Source: Merdicola sp048393175 (GTDB taxonomy: Bacteria > Bacillota > Clostridia > TANB77 > CAG-508). Taken from it: 26,758 bases of DNA. The position numbers were made by a program, and so were the translations under genes. Numbering within the stretch: position 1 is the stretch's first letter; each line of letters begins with the position of its first letter. Positions 1 to 7,723 of this stretch are shown here, piece by piece. The stretch covers positions 1-26,758 of the forward strand of contig DBFJJM010000041.1 in NCBI GenBank assembly GCA_048393175.1, given 5' to 3'. The notes under the pieces are model-generated. The model ran no database searches and had not been told where the DNA came from. It saw nothing but the letters and a program-made list of their open reading frames with translations.

Positions 1-39
1 TCTTTTTCTATTGACGAAAAAGAAGACAAAGAAGTATAG
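1..39 (+). CDS. 3' end of an upstream gene (partial)
   Basis: Reading from base 1, twelve sense codons (S F S I D E K E D K E V) are followed by TAG at 37-39. The acidic, lysine-rich tail is typical of a protein C-terminus, and a strong promoter for glgP begins about 20 bases later. Nothing can be said about function. It could also be non-coding. Confidence 0.3.
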   Translation, partial: SFSIDEKEDKEV

Positions 40-59
40 TAGAAAATAGAAAAAAGGAT

Positions 60-88
60 TTGACAAAAACAGGTTAATCATAGATAAT
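60..88 (+). promoter_or_regulatory. sigma-A-type promoter of glgP
   Basis: A consensus -35 TTGACA (60-65) is separated by 17 bases from GATAAT (83-88). Transcription would start near 95, leaving about 50 bases of leader before the glgP ribosome binding site AAAGGAGG (126-133). Confidence 0.75.
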
Positions 89-144
89 AAGTTTAAAGAA
101 AAAGACAAAAGAAATTTAAAATTACAAAGGAGGAAAAAAGCATC

Positions 145-2709
145 ATGTATGTTTTCAATCGAATTACAGTTAATCCACAATTACCAAAAAGAATCCAAAA
201 ATTATCTGATATGGCAAATAATTTATGGTGGTCTTGGAATACCGAATTATTAAGGCTATTCAAATTAATCGATGTGGATTTATGGGAAAATATTGGAAAA
301 AATCCAGTTAAATTTTTAAAACTTGTTTCACAAGAACAATTAGAACGTGTAGCAGAAGATGGCGAATTTTTAAAAGAATATGATAAAGTAGTACAAAATT
401 TTGATTCCTATATGACAAGTAAAAATACTTGGTTTCGCAAAACGTATCCAAACAAAGAAAAGGATTTAATTGCGTATTTTTCAGCTGAATATGGGTTAGA
501 TGAAACGATTCCGATTTATTCTGGAGGACTTGGTATTTTATCTGGTGACCATTTAAAATCTGCTAGTGATTTAGGAATTCCTATTGTAGCAGTAGGACTA
601 CTATATAAAAATGGGTATTTTCATCAAAGAATTAATCAATACGGAGAACAAAAAACAGAATACCATAATATTGATTTAGCGAATTTACCCATTAATTTAG
701 TAAAAGATAAAGACGGAAAAGATTTAATCATTTATGTGAAATTTCCCCAAAGAAGACTTTATTTAAAAGTATGGAAAATGAATGTAGGTAGAGTTTGTTT
801 ATATCTTTTCGATTCGGATATTGAAGAAAACCATCCAGAAGATAGAGATGTTACGCTTCGCCTTTATGGTGGAGACCAAGAAATGCGAATTAGGCAAGAA
901 ATTGTTTTAGGAATGGCAGGAGTAAGTTTGTTAAAACAATTGGGGCTTAATCCAACAGTTTATCATATGAATGAAGGTCATTCTGCCTTTTTAACATTAG
1001 AATTAATGAAAAATATTATGGAAGAAAAACAAGTTTCATTTGAAATGGCAAAAGAAATTGCTACCTCTAAAACAGTATTTACGACTCATACACCTGTACC
1101 AGCAGGAAACGATATTTTTCCAATTGATTTAGTAGAAAAATATTTTAAAGATTACTGGAAACGCTTTGGGATTGAAAAAGAAACATTTTTAAAACTTGGA
1201 ATGAAGCAAGAAGAAGCAATGGAACAAGGTTTTAATATGGGAATTTTAGCTCTTAAAATCGCAGGAAAGAAAAATGGAGTAAGTAAGCTTCATGGTGCTG
1301 TATCAAGAGAGCTATTTGGGGACGTATGGCCAGCGATTTCGCCAAATGAATCTCCCATTACACATGTAACCAATGGAATTCATACTTGTTCCTGGCTTGC
1401 TCCTAATATAAAAGAGCTGTATAACAAATACCTAATTCCTTACTGGCAGGACCAAATTCATCAGAATGATACTTGGCAAAAGATTAAAGAGATTCCAGAT
1501 GAAGAATTATGGAATGCTCATTTAGCTAGAAAAGAAAAGCTAGTAAAATTGATAAAAGACAATATTACACAAAGATTTCAAAAAGATGGTGTAACCTATG
1601 ATAAAATTCATGAAATGATTGCACCACTTGACCCAAATATCTTAACCATTGGCTTTGCTAGAAGATTTGCAACCTATAAAAGAGCAGCATTAATTTTTAA
1701 GGATTTAGAAAGAATTACAGAAATTTTAAACAATCAAAATAAACCAGTACAAATTGTGTTTGCGGGAAAAGGACATCCAGCTGACCAACAAGGATATGAC
1801 TTGATTAAATATATCCACGATATTTCTATGAAACCACAGTTTAAGGGGAAAATCTTTATTTTAGAAAACTACAATATCGCTATGTCCCGTTATCTTGTAA
1901 GTGGGGTAGATGTTTGGTTAAATACTCCAAGAAGACCAATGGAAGCTTCAGGAACAAGCGGCCAAAAAGCATCCGTTAATGGTGTTATTAATTTTAGTGT
2001 TCTAGATGGTTGGTGGGCAGAAGGATATAACCAAAAAAACGGATGGATGATAGGGACAAACCAAGAATATCATTCGTATGAAGAACAAGACCGTGCAGAT
2101 AGTGAAAGTTTATATAATACATTAGAAAATAAGATTATTCCGATGTATTACGAAAATCGTGAAAATGGAATTCCAAAACAATGGGTTAACATGATGAAAA
2201 ACTCGATTCTTTCTACAGGAGGACAATATAGTACAGCTCGTATGTTAGTAGATTATACAACCAAGTTATATATGCCTCTTAGTGATTTGTCGCAAAACCA
2301 CTTTTCTGACTTATCACAAGTAGCAGAGTATGTAGAATGGAAACAAAATGCTACTCAACATTGGAATGAAATTGAATTAGAACAGGCAGGAAACTTAGAT
2401 AATATTACAATGGATGCAGGAAATAACATTGAAGTATCCGTATTAGTAAAATTACCAAATCTTTCAGTAGATAATGTAGAGGCACAAGTATATTATGGTA
2501 AAATTATTGATTCTGGTATTGTAGAAGAAATACAAATTGTTCCTATGCAACTAGTAGAAAGAAATGAAAAAACAAGAACTTATCGTTATAGTGCTAAAAT
2601 TGAACTAAAAACAGGAGGGGATTATGGCTATACCTTCCGTGTAATGCCAAAACATAACATGCTATTAGATAGTAGTAATTTAAATTTAATAAAATGGATA
2701 ACGAAATAA
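145..2709 (+). CDS. glgP: alpha-glucan (glycogen/maltodextrin) phosphorylase, DUF3417-containing type
   Basis: Phosphorolysis of alpha-1,4-glucans to glucose-1-phosphate, a cytosolic PLP enzyme that mobilises glycogen or maltodextrins. The 854-residue protein has the N-terminal DUF3417-like segment (about residues 10-115, with NNLWWSWN near the start), then the glycosyltransferase-B-fold catalytic core with AYFSAEYGLDE, YHMNEGHSAF and the PLP loop GTSGQKASVNG; K608 is the expected Schiff-base lysine. Length fits the bacterial/archaeal 'more_P_ylases' branch (about 850 residues) rather than the E. coli GlgP/MalP branch. The ATG is preceded by AAAGGAGG at 126-133. It stands alone between its own promoter and a terminator; no other glycogen genes are in the window. 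The nearest related metabolism is pyk, about 7 kb away. Confidence 0.93.
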   Translation: MYVFNRITVNPQLPKRIQKLSDMANNLWWSWNTELLRLFKLIDVDLWENIGKNPVKFLKLVSQEQLERVAEDGEFLKEYDKVVQNFDSYMTSKNTWFRKTYPNKEKDLIAYFSAEYGLDETIPIYSGGLGILSGDHLKSASDLGIPIVAVGLLYKNGYFHQRINQYGEQKTEYHNIDLANLPINLVKDKDGKDLIIYVKFPQRRLYLKVWKMNVGRVCLYLFDSDIEENHPEDRDVTLRLYGGDQEMRIRQEIVLGMAGVSLLKQLGLNPTVYHMNEGHSAFLTLELMKNIMEEKQVSFEMAKEIATSKTVFTTHTPVPAGNDIFPIDLVEKYFKDYWKRFGIEKETFLKLGMKQEEAMEQGFNMGILALKIAGKKNGVSKLHGAVSRELFGDVWPAISPNESPITHVTNGIHTCSWLAPNIKELYNKYLIPYWQDQIHQNDTWQKIKEIPDEELWNAHLARKEKLVKLIKDNITQRFQKDGVTYDKIHEMIAPLDPNILTIGFARRFATYKRAALIFKDLERITEILNNQNKPVQIVFAGKGHPADQQGYDLIKYIHDISMKPQFKGKIFILENYNIAMSRYLVSGVDVWLNTPRRPMEASGTSGQKASVNGVINFSVLDGWWAEGYNQKNGWMIGTNQEYHSYEEQDRADSESLYNTLENKIIPMYYENRENGIPKQWVNMMKNSILSTGGQYSTARMLVDYTTKLYMPLSDLSQNHFSDLSQVAEYVEWKQNATQHWNEIELEQAGNLDNITMDAGNNIEVSVLVKLPNLSVDNVEAQVYYGKIIDSGIVEEIQIVPMQLVERNEKTRTYRYSAKIELKTGGDYGYTFRVMPKHNMLLDSSNLNLIKWITK

Positions 2710-2714
2710 AAGGC

Positions 2715-2744
2715 AAAAGAGATAAACAATGTTTTATCTCTTTT
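2715..2744 (+). terminator. hairpin after glgP
   Basis: A perfect 12-bp inverted repeat, AAAAGAGATAAA (2715-2726) and TTTATCTCTTTT (2733-2744), with a 6-base loop, starts six bases after the glgP stop. The right arm ends in four T. The stem is AT-rich, so efficiency is uncertain. Confidence 0.65.
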
Positions 2745-2885
2745 AGGCATATAGAAAGGAAATAAACACATTAAGGGATTTTTTGAGTAGGATGAAAATT
2801 GGAACTTGCTATCCTATGTAATAACAGAGTTTTAAAAAATGGAGAAAAATAGACAAAACGGAGTAAATTGTGAGGCGAATTTTAT

Positions 2886-3323
2886 ATGGAAGATAAATAT
2901 GAATTTTTTATAGCAGGTAGAGCGAGAAACAAAGAAAATATTTTAAAAATATGTGATTTATTTGACAAGTATAATATATCATATTATTGTTTTCTGAAAA
3001 ATGAAAAAGATTGGGGATATGGTAATAGTAATCAAACACCAGAGGAAAGACAAAAAGAATTCGAATCATTAAGTTTAAAAAGTGATATTGTATTAAAATT
3101 ATTTGAAAAGGATATGGATGGAGAAAAAAGTTCAAAAAATTTACTATTAGTTTTGCCAGCTGGAAAAGCAGCACATATAGAGTCAGGAATTGCTTATGGG
3201 CTAGGAAAAAAATGTTATGCAATAGGAGAGTATGAGCAAACAGATACTTTATATAACATTTTTGAAGAAATTTTTAAAAATGAAAAGGAATTAGAAGAAT
3301 TTTTAAAGAAATATCGTAAATAA
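2886..3323 (+). CDS. nucleoside 2-deoxyribosyltransferase-like protein
   Basis: A 145-residue single-domain protein. The segment LLLVLPAGKAAHIESGIAYG, followed by LGKKCYAIGEYEQTDTLYN, matches the nucleoside 2-deoxyribosyltransferase-like fold: a VLVLP-x-G-(R/K)-(S/A)-AH-x-E-x-G loop holding the catalytic-type Glu, then a GKK strand. Members exchange or hydrolyse N-glycosidic bonds of nucleosides or nucleotides; the substrate cannot be told here. The N-terminus (YEFFIAGRARNKENI) is the usual first strand/helix. A weak GAGG lies at 2872-2875. It is the first small gene of the pilin island and is followed 42 bases later by a truncated pilin. The very AT-rich base use differs from glgP and suggests an accessory gene. 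Reaction type is inferred from family only. Confidence 0.65.
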   Translation: MEDKYEFFIAGRARNKENILKICDLFDKYNISYYCFLKNEKDWGYGNSNQTPEERQKEFESLSLKSDIVLKLFEKDMDGEKSSKNLLLVLPAGKAAHIESGIAYGLGKKCYAIGEYEQTDTLYNIFEEIFKNEKELEEFLKKYRK

Positions 3324-3365
3324 CAAATTACGTTTGCTACAAAATAAAAAAGGAGGACAAAGCAA

Positions 3366-3509
3366 ATGAATAAACAAGAACAGGGAATCACGTTAATTGC
3401 ATTAGTAGTCACGATTTTGTTCTCTTACGACTATGGTAAGAAATACAGTAATAGCAATAAGTTCCTCTTAGCTATAAATTGCAAATTAAAATATAATTAT
3501 ATAGTATGA
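3366..3509 (+). pseudogene. pilin 'ghost' A: truncated prepilin-like gene
   Basis: A strong ribosome binding site (AAAGGAGG, 3349-3356) and ATG introduce MNKQEQGITLIALVVTI, the same leader and helix start as the intact pilins of this island. After that the frame leaves the pilin family (LFSYDYGKKYSNSN...) and stops at 3507-3509 after 47 codons. The hydrophobic helix is cut about 10 residues after the putative processing site and no C-terminal domain remains. From ACG at 3411 onward it shares a 57-60 base tail with ghost B. It is best read as a remnant; a short expressed peptide cannot be excluded. Confidence 0.7.
3411..3470 (+). repeat. pilin-ghost tail repeat, copy A
   Basis: This stretch aligns with 7566-7622, with only scattered differences and two small gaps. 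ACGATTTTGTTCTCTTA (17 bases) and CAATAAGTTCCTCTT (15 bases) are identical in both copies, and ACTATG and GAAATACAG are shared between them. Copy A contains a 6-bp hairpin, TCTTAC (3423-3428) with GTAAGA (3436-3441). The match crosses the ghost B stop codon, so it is not maintained as protein sequence. Confidence 0.7.
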
Positions 3510-3559
3510 ATAAAGTGCTAAATTAAAAAATAAAGTAAAGATATTAGGGGGTAAAGAAT

Positions 3560-4119
3560 ATAAGAGAGGATATAATAAATTATTTAGAAATAGAAATCAA
3601 GAATAGAACAAAAAATGAGAACAATAAATTTGGAATTGGGGCTTTTTATCATATTGAGGCAGTGGCTAGAAATGCTGAAATCCTTGCAAAAAAAATAATG
3701 CAGACTTAGAAGTATGCATTATTGCAGCTTGGTTACACGATATTGCTTCAATTACAGATTATAAATTATATAAAGAACATCATATACATGGAGCTAAGAT
3801 AGCAAGTGAAATTTTAAGAAAATTAAACTATGATGATGACAAAATTGAACTTGTAAAAGCATGTATATTAAATCATAGAGGTAGTATCGATAATAAAAGA
3901 TTGTCTAAAGAAGAACAAATTATTGCAGATGCAGATGCAATTTCACATTTTGACAGTATTCCAAATTTATTATATTTGGCATACAAAGAAAAGAATATGA
4001 GTATTGAGGAAGGAAAAATTTTTGTAAAAAATAAATTAGAGAGAAGTTTTAAAAAATTATCTGAAGGAAGTAAAACTTTTTATAAAGAAAAATTTGATAA
4101 TGCTATGAAGATTTTATAA
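3560..4119 (+). pseudogene. HD-domain phosphohydrolase, start lost and frameshifted
   Basis: Two frames joined across an eight-A run (3688-3695) give one continuous HD-family protein of about 186 residues. The first part ends in FGIGAFYHIEAVARNAEILA; after one missing A it resumes as NNADLEVCIIAAWLHDIASI, EHHIHGAKIASEIL, ILNHRG and IADADAISHFDSI. These supply the metal-ligand series H...HD...H...D of HD hydrolases. Read as it stands, the first frame hits TAG just after the run. The expected start after the AGGGGG ribosome binding site (3546-3551) is ATA at 3560, one base from ATG, with an in-frame TAG at 3545 excluding an upstream start. Two independent lesions favour a real pseudogene over a read error. 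An internal TTG at 3901 opens only the C-terminal 72 codons. It lies between ghost A and an intact pilin. Confidence 0.7.
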
Positions 4120-4168
4120 ATAAAAGTATTCAATAAGATAATCTGATAGTTTTACATAAAGAATTTAA

Positions 4169-4321
4169 TATCAAAACAAAAGAGGAGGAAAAAGTAAAAG
4201 TGAATAAAAATAGTAAAGGAATAACCCTAATAGCATTAGTAATAACCATTATTGTGCTTCTTATCTTAGCAGGAGTGACCATCGCTATGGTATTAGGACA
4301 AGATGGCATTTTCAAAAAAGC
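4169..4321 (+). repeat. pilin 5' module, copy 1
   Basis: From TATCAAAACAAAAGAGGAGG through the leader peptide and helix to the codons for GQDGIFKKA, this stretch is closely similar to 8191-8341. The similarity covers both the ribosome binding region and the first 40 codons, then stops. Two genes thus share a 5' module while the rest diverges, which could be a substrate for homologous recombination. Confidence 0.65.
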
Positions 4322-5516
4322 TCAAACAGCAGGAGAAAAGACTACAGAATCACAAGAAATAGAAGTGATAAAACTGGCTATGAATACCATTAGGACAAAT
4401 GATTGGGAAAATAAGATAAGGAAAAAAGAGCTAGTAACAGCAGAAGAATTAAAAACAGAAATAGAAAGAGGAGGAGAGTATACAGTAGAAGTAAATGGAG
4501 GAAGTAATTTAACAGTAAACTATACCAATCCAGGAAGTAGCGAAAATACCTATTTAGTAACGCAAGAGGGGCAAATTATAAAAAATCCACCAACAATAGC
4601 AGAAAAGTTTGACCGAAAGGGAGAAGAGGAAACAGCAGAAGGATATGACCCAACCAAATTGCATATAGGAGACTTTGTGACATATGATGCAGGGACGTGG
4701 ACAGAAGAAGAGATAAAAGCGATTCAAACAGGAGAAAATGCCAATTTGCAACAAGCCAATAATAGTACGAATTTACCAAGTGGAAAGTTTCAATTTGGAG
4801 GATTTACTGCAGGAGCAAGTAGAAATGGAAATGCCACACCGTATAGTACAACCTATAACTATGTAAAAGAACAAACAGAAGAAGGGCAACAACCAGTAAC
4901 AGGATGGAGAGTGTTTGATGTAAACGAAGAAACAGGAGAGGTAACTTTACTATCAGCAGGGTGTCCAGAAGACTATTGTCACCCGTATGTATCAGGTGAA
5001 TCCAATGCATATGTCAGTGAATATATCCTAACAGGAAAGATAAATAGTAGTTGGAAAAAAGAAGATGGAACACAAATGGATGAACAGACAGCACAAAGTA
5101 TGTATACAAAAAGGGATTGGAGTAAGTATGTCAATCAAAACCAAAAAGCAACAAAGGCAAGAGTGCTAACAAAACAAGAATTAGATACATGGTATAATCG
5201 CAATAAGGGATTTACCAATGCAAATGTATATACAGATGCAACGTTTCAAAGTGTGTATGATAAAAAGTATGAGACGCTAATAGATGATTATGTCTACCAA
5301 TGGCTTGCGTCGCCTATTAACGGTGCTGGCCTGTGCTATGTGAATCCGAGCGGTCGCAATGTGAACGATTACAGCTCGAATGCGTGTGGACTTCGCGTCC
5401 TAGTTACTCTACCGTCTGAAATCGCTATACAAGAGCAACCAGTAGGAACTAAAACAATCATAGACCCAAGAGATAGTAGTAATAGTTGGACCTATAACGT
5501 ATGGGAATTACTGTAA
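4200..5516 (+). CDS. prepilin-like surface protein 1 with DUF6273/C-lectin-like C-terminal domain
   Basis: Predicted secreted, helix-anchored protein of 438 residues. Residues 1-7 (MNKNSKG) look like a short prepilin leader, followed by the hydrophobic helix ITLIALVITIIVLLILAG and VTIAMVLGQDGIFKKA. The usual Glu at mature position 5 is absent (Ala instead). A variable linker leads to a C-terminal domain beginning near GWRVFDVNEE and ending YQWLASP...GLRVLVTLPS, which resembles DUF6273/formylglycine-enzyme-like (C-type lectin) domains with the YWLxSP...GVRP hallmark. GTG start at 4200 with AGAGGAGG at 4181-4188. Bases 5301-5400, within this domain, are 56% G+C by hand count against about one third around them; see the separate variable-region entry. 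It follows the broken HD gene and precedes a second pilin by 73 bases, so co-transcription is likely. Ligand and assembly system are unknown; no pilus ATPase or prepilin peptidase is in the window. Confidence 0.75.
   Translation: MNKNSKGITLIALVITIIVLLILAGVTIAMVLGQDGIFKKAQTAGEKTTESQEIEVIKLAMNTIRTNDWENKIRKKELVTAEELKTEIERGGEYTVEVNGGSNLTVNYTNPGSSENTYLVTQEGQIIKNPPTIAEKFDRKGEEETAEGYDPTKLHIGDFVTYDAGTWTEEEIKAIQTGENANLQQANNSTNLPSGKFQFGGFTAGASRNGNATPYSTTYNYVKEQTEEGQQPVTGWRVFDVNEETGEVTLLSAGCPEDYCHPYVSGESNAYVSEYILTGKINSSWKKEDGTQMDEQTAQSMYTKRDWSKYVNQNQKATKARVLTKQELDTWYNRNKGFTNANVYTDATFQSVYDKKYETLIDDYVYQWLASPINGAGLCYVNPSGRNVNDYSSNACGLRVLVTLPSEIAIQEQPVGTKTIIDPRDSSNSWTYNVWELL
5295..5410 (+). other. candidate diversity-generating-retroelement variable region in pilin 1
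   Basis: This segment encodes WLASPINGAGLCYVNPSGRN to GLRVLVTLPS, exactly where DGR target proteins carry their variable region. It is abruptly GC-rich (56 of 100 bases, 5301-5400), uses GCG, CGC, GGC, CTG and CCG codons rare elsewhere in the gene, and many of its variable-looking codons end in C or T as expected from mutated AAC/AAT template codons. A small inverted repeat, GGAC (5388-5391) with GTCC (5397-5400), sits at the 3' edge. No template repeat or reverse transcriptase is visible in the window, so the assignment rests on composition and position only. Confidence 0.35.
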
Positions 5517-5589
5517 AGTATTAAAAGTAAATAAAATGAAAATTTAGTTCAAAAAGAAAAGATTGAAAAAAGGTGAAAGGAGAGGGGAA

Positions 5590-6939
5590 ATGAAGGAACA
5601 ACAAGGAATTACTTTAATTGCTCTAATTGTTACAATTACGGTTTTAATTATTTTAGCAACAGTAACGATTGCAGCAGTTGTAAATCAAAATGGAGTAATT
5701 ACCAAAACAAAAGAAACGGTTTTGGATGCAAGAGCAGCAAGTGTAGAAGAAGCAAGAGATAATTGGGTAACCGAAACGTTATTAAAACAAGACTTAGGAG
5801 ATGCTAATATAAAATCATTAGAGAGTTTATTAGATGAATTAGTAGGAAAAGGAGATTTAACACAAGAAGAAAAAGCTACTATTTTAAGTGAAAGTAATAC
5901 GGAAAAAGAGGTTACGATTGGAAAAAGAACAATTTCTTTTAAATTAGATATTCGTGTTGTAACACCAGAACCAGAGCCAGACCCAACACCAGACCCGGAC
6001 CCAGAGCCAAATCCAACACCAGAAGGTGTTCCTATTCCAGATGGATTCTATTATGTTGGAGGAGAAGAAGAAACCGGAGTCGTTATTTCGGATAATAAAG
6101 AGGATGAAAATAAAGGAGATTCTCATGAAGTAGCACAGACATTAAAAGGAAATCAATTTGTCTGGATTCCAGTAGATAATCCGAATGAAATGTTTGGTAC
6201 TTCTTCTGGTGCAAATGTAGGAAAACTTTATGAATTTAAAGCAGGACAAGCTCCAAGTGTGATTACAAAAGGTCTTTTTACAGATTACCGTGAACCGGCT
6301 GTAGTGAGTAAATATGATGGGAAACTAATTTATGGTTCTACTGATGTAACAAAATCAAATTTGCAAAAGGAATTTGATGCGATGGTAACAAGTGTAAAAA
6401 AATATAAAGGATTTTTCTTAGGAAGATATGAGGCAGGATGGGACAATGATAAGTTAACATCTAAAACACAAAATACTGCCATTTCAGACAAAACCTGGTT
6501 TAAACTTTATCGTGCTGCAAAGGCTAGTTATCCAAATGATGAGACAAATAAAAGAGGGGCAATTAGCCAAATGGTATGGGGAAGCCAATGGGATGCTGCT
6601 TTAAGATGGTTTAATACCTTTCCAGAGTTAAAAGATGACAACTATGTTACCGATTCAAAAACACCAGGAAAAGGGCATTATGCTTCTACTGTTTATGCCA
6701 ACCCCATTCCAACAGGTTCAAACGAAGCCTATAAAGTAAAAAATATATATGATATGGCAGGAAACAGAGAAGAGCAAACATTAGAAGCCAATACAGATGA
6801 GTACCGTGTAGGAAGAGGTGGAACTTGTCAATCTACCTATATTGGTAAAAAGTCATCTGTATCGATGAGAAATATTTATAAACCAAATGACCATATGGAG
6901 GGGATTTTTTCTACACGTTTAGCGCTATATGTAAAGTAA
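5590..6939 (+). CDS. prepilin-like surface protein 2 with SUMF1/FGE-like C-terminal domain
   Basis: Predicted secreted, helix-anchored protein of 449 residues. The leader MKEQQG is followed by helix ITLIALIVTITVLIILATV; mature position 5 is Ala, not Glu. Residues about 15-120 form the stalk, then a Pro-Glu-Asp-rich linker (PEPEPDPTPDPDPEPNPTP, nt 5968-6024), then a sulfatase-modifying-factor-like domain starting PIPDGFYYVGG and containing GNQFVWIPVDNPNEMFG, GFFLGRYEAG, YDMAGN and a final STRLALYVK. In usual family members YDMAGN continues VWEWT and the end reads GFRxALY; here they read REEQT and IFSTRLALY. ATG 5590 is preferred over an in-frame TTG at 5563 because AAAGGAGAGG (5577-5586) precedes it and the leader then has normal length. 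Likely co-transcribed with pilin 1. It is probably a binding domain rather than an enzyme, by analogy with other pilin-fused FGE folds. Confidence 0.75.
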   Translation: MKEQQGITLIALIVTITVLIILATVTIAAVVNQNGVITKTKETVLDARAASVEEARDNWVTETLLKQDLGDANIKSLESLLDELVGKGDLTQEEKATILSESNTEKEVTIGKRTISFKLDIRVVTPEPEPDPTPDPDPEPNPTPEGVPIPDGFYYVGGEEETGVVISDNKEDENKGDSHEVAQTLKGNQFVWIPVDNPNEMFGTSSGANVGKLYEFKAGQAPSVITKGLFTDYREPAVVSKYDGKLIYGSTDVTKSNLQKEFDAMVTSVKKYKGFFLGRYEAGWDNDKLTSKTQNTAISDKTWFKLYRAAKASYPNDETNKRGAISQMVWGSQWDAALRWFNTFPELKDDNYVTDSKTPGKGHYASTVYANPIPTGSNEAYKVKNIYDMAGNREEQTLEANTDEYRVGRGGTCQSTYIGKKSSVSMRNIYKPNDHMEGIFSTRLALYVK

Positions 6940-6990
6940 AGGAAAAATCGTAAAATAGACTAGATAGGTTGCTAAAAAAGGAGAAATGAT

Positions 6991-7377
6991 GTGAAAGAAA
7001 ATAAGCTAGTTATCTTTATAAATAAAACGCCAGAAGAAGTTTTTGACTATATTTTAAATGCTCAAAATATAGTCAAATGGCTACCCTCTATAAAATATGA
7101 AACAAGTAGTGACGTTCCTTACAAATTAGGAACAATAGTTAAAGATTACGACCATAATGATAATCTAACTGCATTTTATATTTCTGAGTTTGAAAGAGGA
7201 AAGATATTTACATTTGACCAAATAGATAGTAATTATCATGTTACATATAAATTTAATAAGTATGATACAGGTACACAATTAGAATATTTTGAATGGGTCG
7301 ATGAAGGACAATTGAGTAGACCTTTCACAAAAGAGCCTCTTGAAAGACTAAAAAGAAAGATAGAAGAGTATGAATAG
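6991..7377 (+). CDS. SRPBCC (START-like) domain protein
   Basis: A 128-residue protein with the SRPBCC/polyketide-cyclase-like pattern: an N-terminal strand (KLVIFINKTPEEVFDYILNA), a helix with NIVKWLPSIKY, a central LGTIVKDYDHND and strand IFTFDQIDSNYHVTYKF, then a C-terminal helix (EPLERLKRKIEEYE). The family forms a helix-grip cavity for hydrophobic ligands and has very varied functions, so no substrate is claimed. GTG start at 6991 follows AAGGAG (6978-6983); the nearby ATG at 6986 runs into TGA at once. It is the third intact small gene in the island, lying 51 bases after pilin 2 and before ghost B. Confidence 0.6.
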   Translation: MKENKLVIFINKTPEEVFDYILNAQNIVKWLPSIKYETSSDVPYKLGTIVKDYDHNDNLTAFYISEFERGKIFTFDQIDSNYHVTYKFNKYDTGTQLEYFEWVDEGQLSRPFTKEPLERLKRKIEEYE

Positions 7378-7482
7378 AAATGAAAAACTTATCTTCTTAT
7401 TTTAAAAAGGTTTTAAAGATAATGATTCAATAGATGATAGTGATGTGTATAAAGAAAATATTAATATTAGTAATTTATTATT

Positions 7483-7506
7483 TACTGTATAAATTATTAT
7501 ACAGTA
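7483..7506 (+). terminator. AT-rich palindrome downstream of the SRPBCC gene
   Basis: Perfect 10-bp arms TACTGTATAA (7483-7492) and TTATACAGTA (7497-7506) flank a four-base loop and are followed by TTTC. It could be a weak intrinsic terminator 105 bases after the SRPBCC stop, or an operator-like palindrome ahead of ghost B. The rest of 7378-7480 shows no gene. Confidence 0.4.
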
Positions 7507-7526
7507 TTTCATTAAGAAAGAAACAA

Positions 7527-7583
7527 ATGAAGAATCGAGGAATTACCATAATACTACTCATGATAACGATTTTGTTCTCTTAA
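7527..7583 (+). pseudogene. pilin 'ghost' B: truncated prepilin-like gene
   Basis: ATG at 7527 begins MKNRGITIILLMITILFS and stops at TAA 7581-7583, 18 codons in all. It keeps the Gly-Ile-Thr processing-site pattern and the start of the hydrophobic helix. It departs from the pilin family at the same codon as ghost A (after ...TI, into LFS) and continues into the same tail. Its ribosome binding site is poor (AAGAAAG). It is even shorter than ghost A and almost surely non-functional as a pilin. Confidence 0.6.
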
Positions 7584-7622
7584 ACTATGCTAGAAATACA
7601 GGTATACCAATAAGTTCCTCTT
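7566..7622 (+). repeat. pilin-ghost tail repeat, copy B
   Basis: Second copy of the tail at 3411-3470, about 4.1 kb away in the same orientation. Its two longest identical blocks are 17 and 15 bases. As in copy A it is followed by an AT-rich stretch and then a small non-pilin gene, here the GNAT acetyltransferase. Confidence 0.7.
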
Positions 7623-7672
7623 TTCAATAAATTGTTGAAATATAAATTATAATTAATCTAAAATTATATATT

Positions 7673-7700
7673 TTGACGGTATAGTGTAAATGAATATATG
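7673..7700 (+). promoter_or_regulatory. possible promoter of the GNAT gene
   Basis: TTGACG (7673-7678) is followed after 16 bases by TATATG (7695-7700), about 24 bases before the GNAT start. The -10 match is partial. TATAGT at 7680-7685 is an alternative -10 without a good -35. Confidence 0.4.
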
Positions 7701-7723
7701 TAGTAGATTATAGAGGAGAAAGT

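Noticed and set aside
3901..4119. A separate 72-residue gene starting at TTG
   Set aside because: It is the C-terminal third of the frameshifted HD hydrolase, without its own ribosome binding site.
5968..6024. Repetitive Pro-Glu-Asp/Thr codons that look like a short tandem repeat
   Set aside because: It is the Pro-rich linker of pilin 2 in frame, with no repeat-unit regularity beyond the coded dipeptides.
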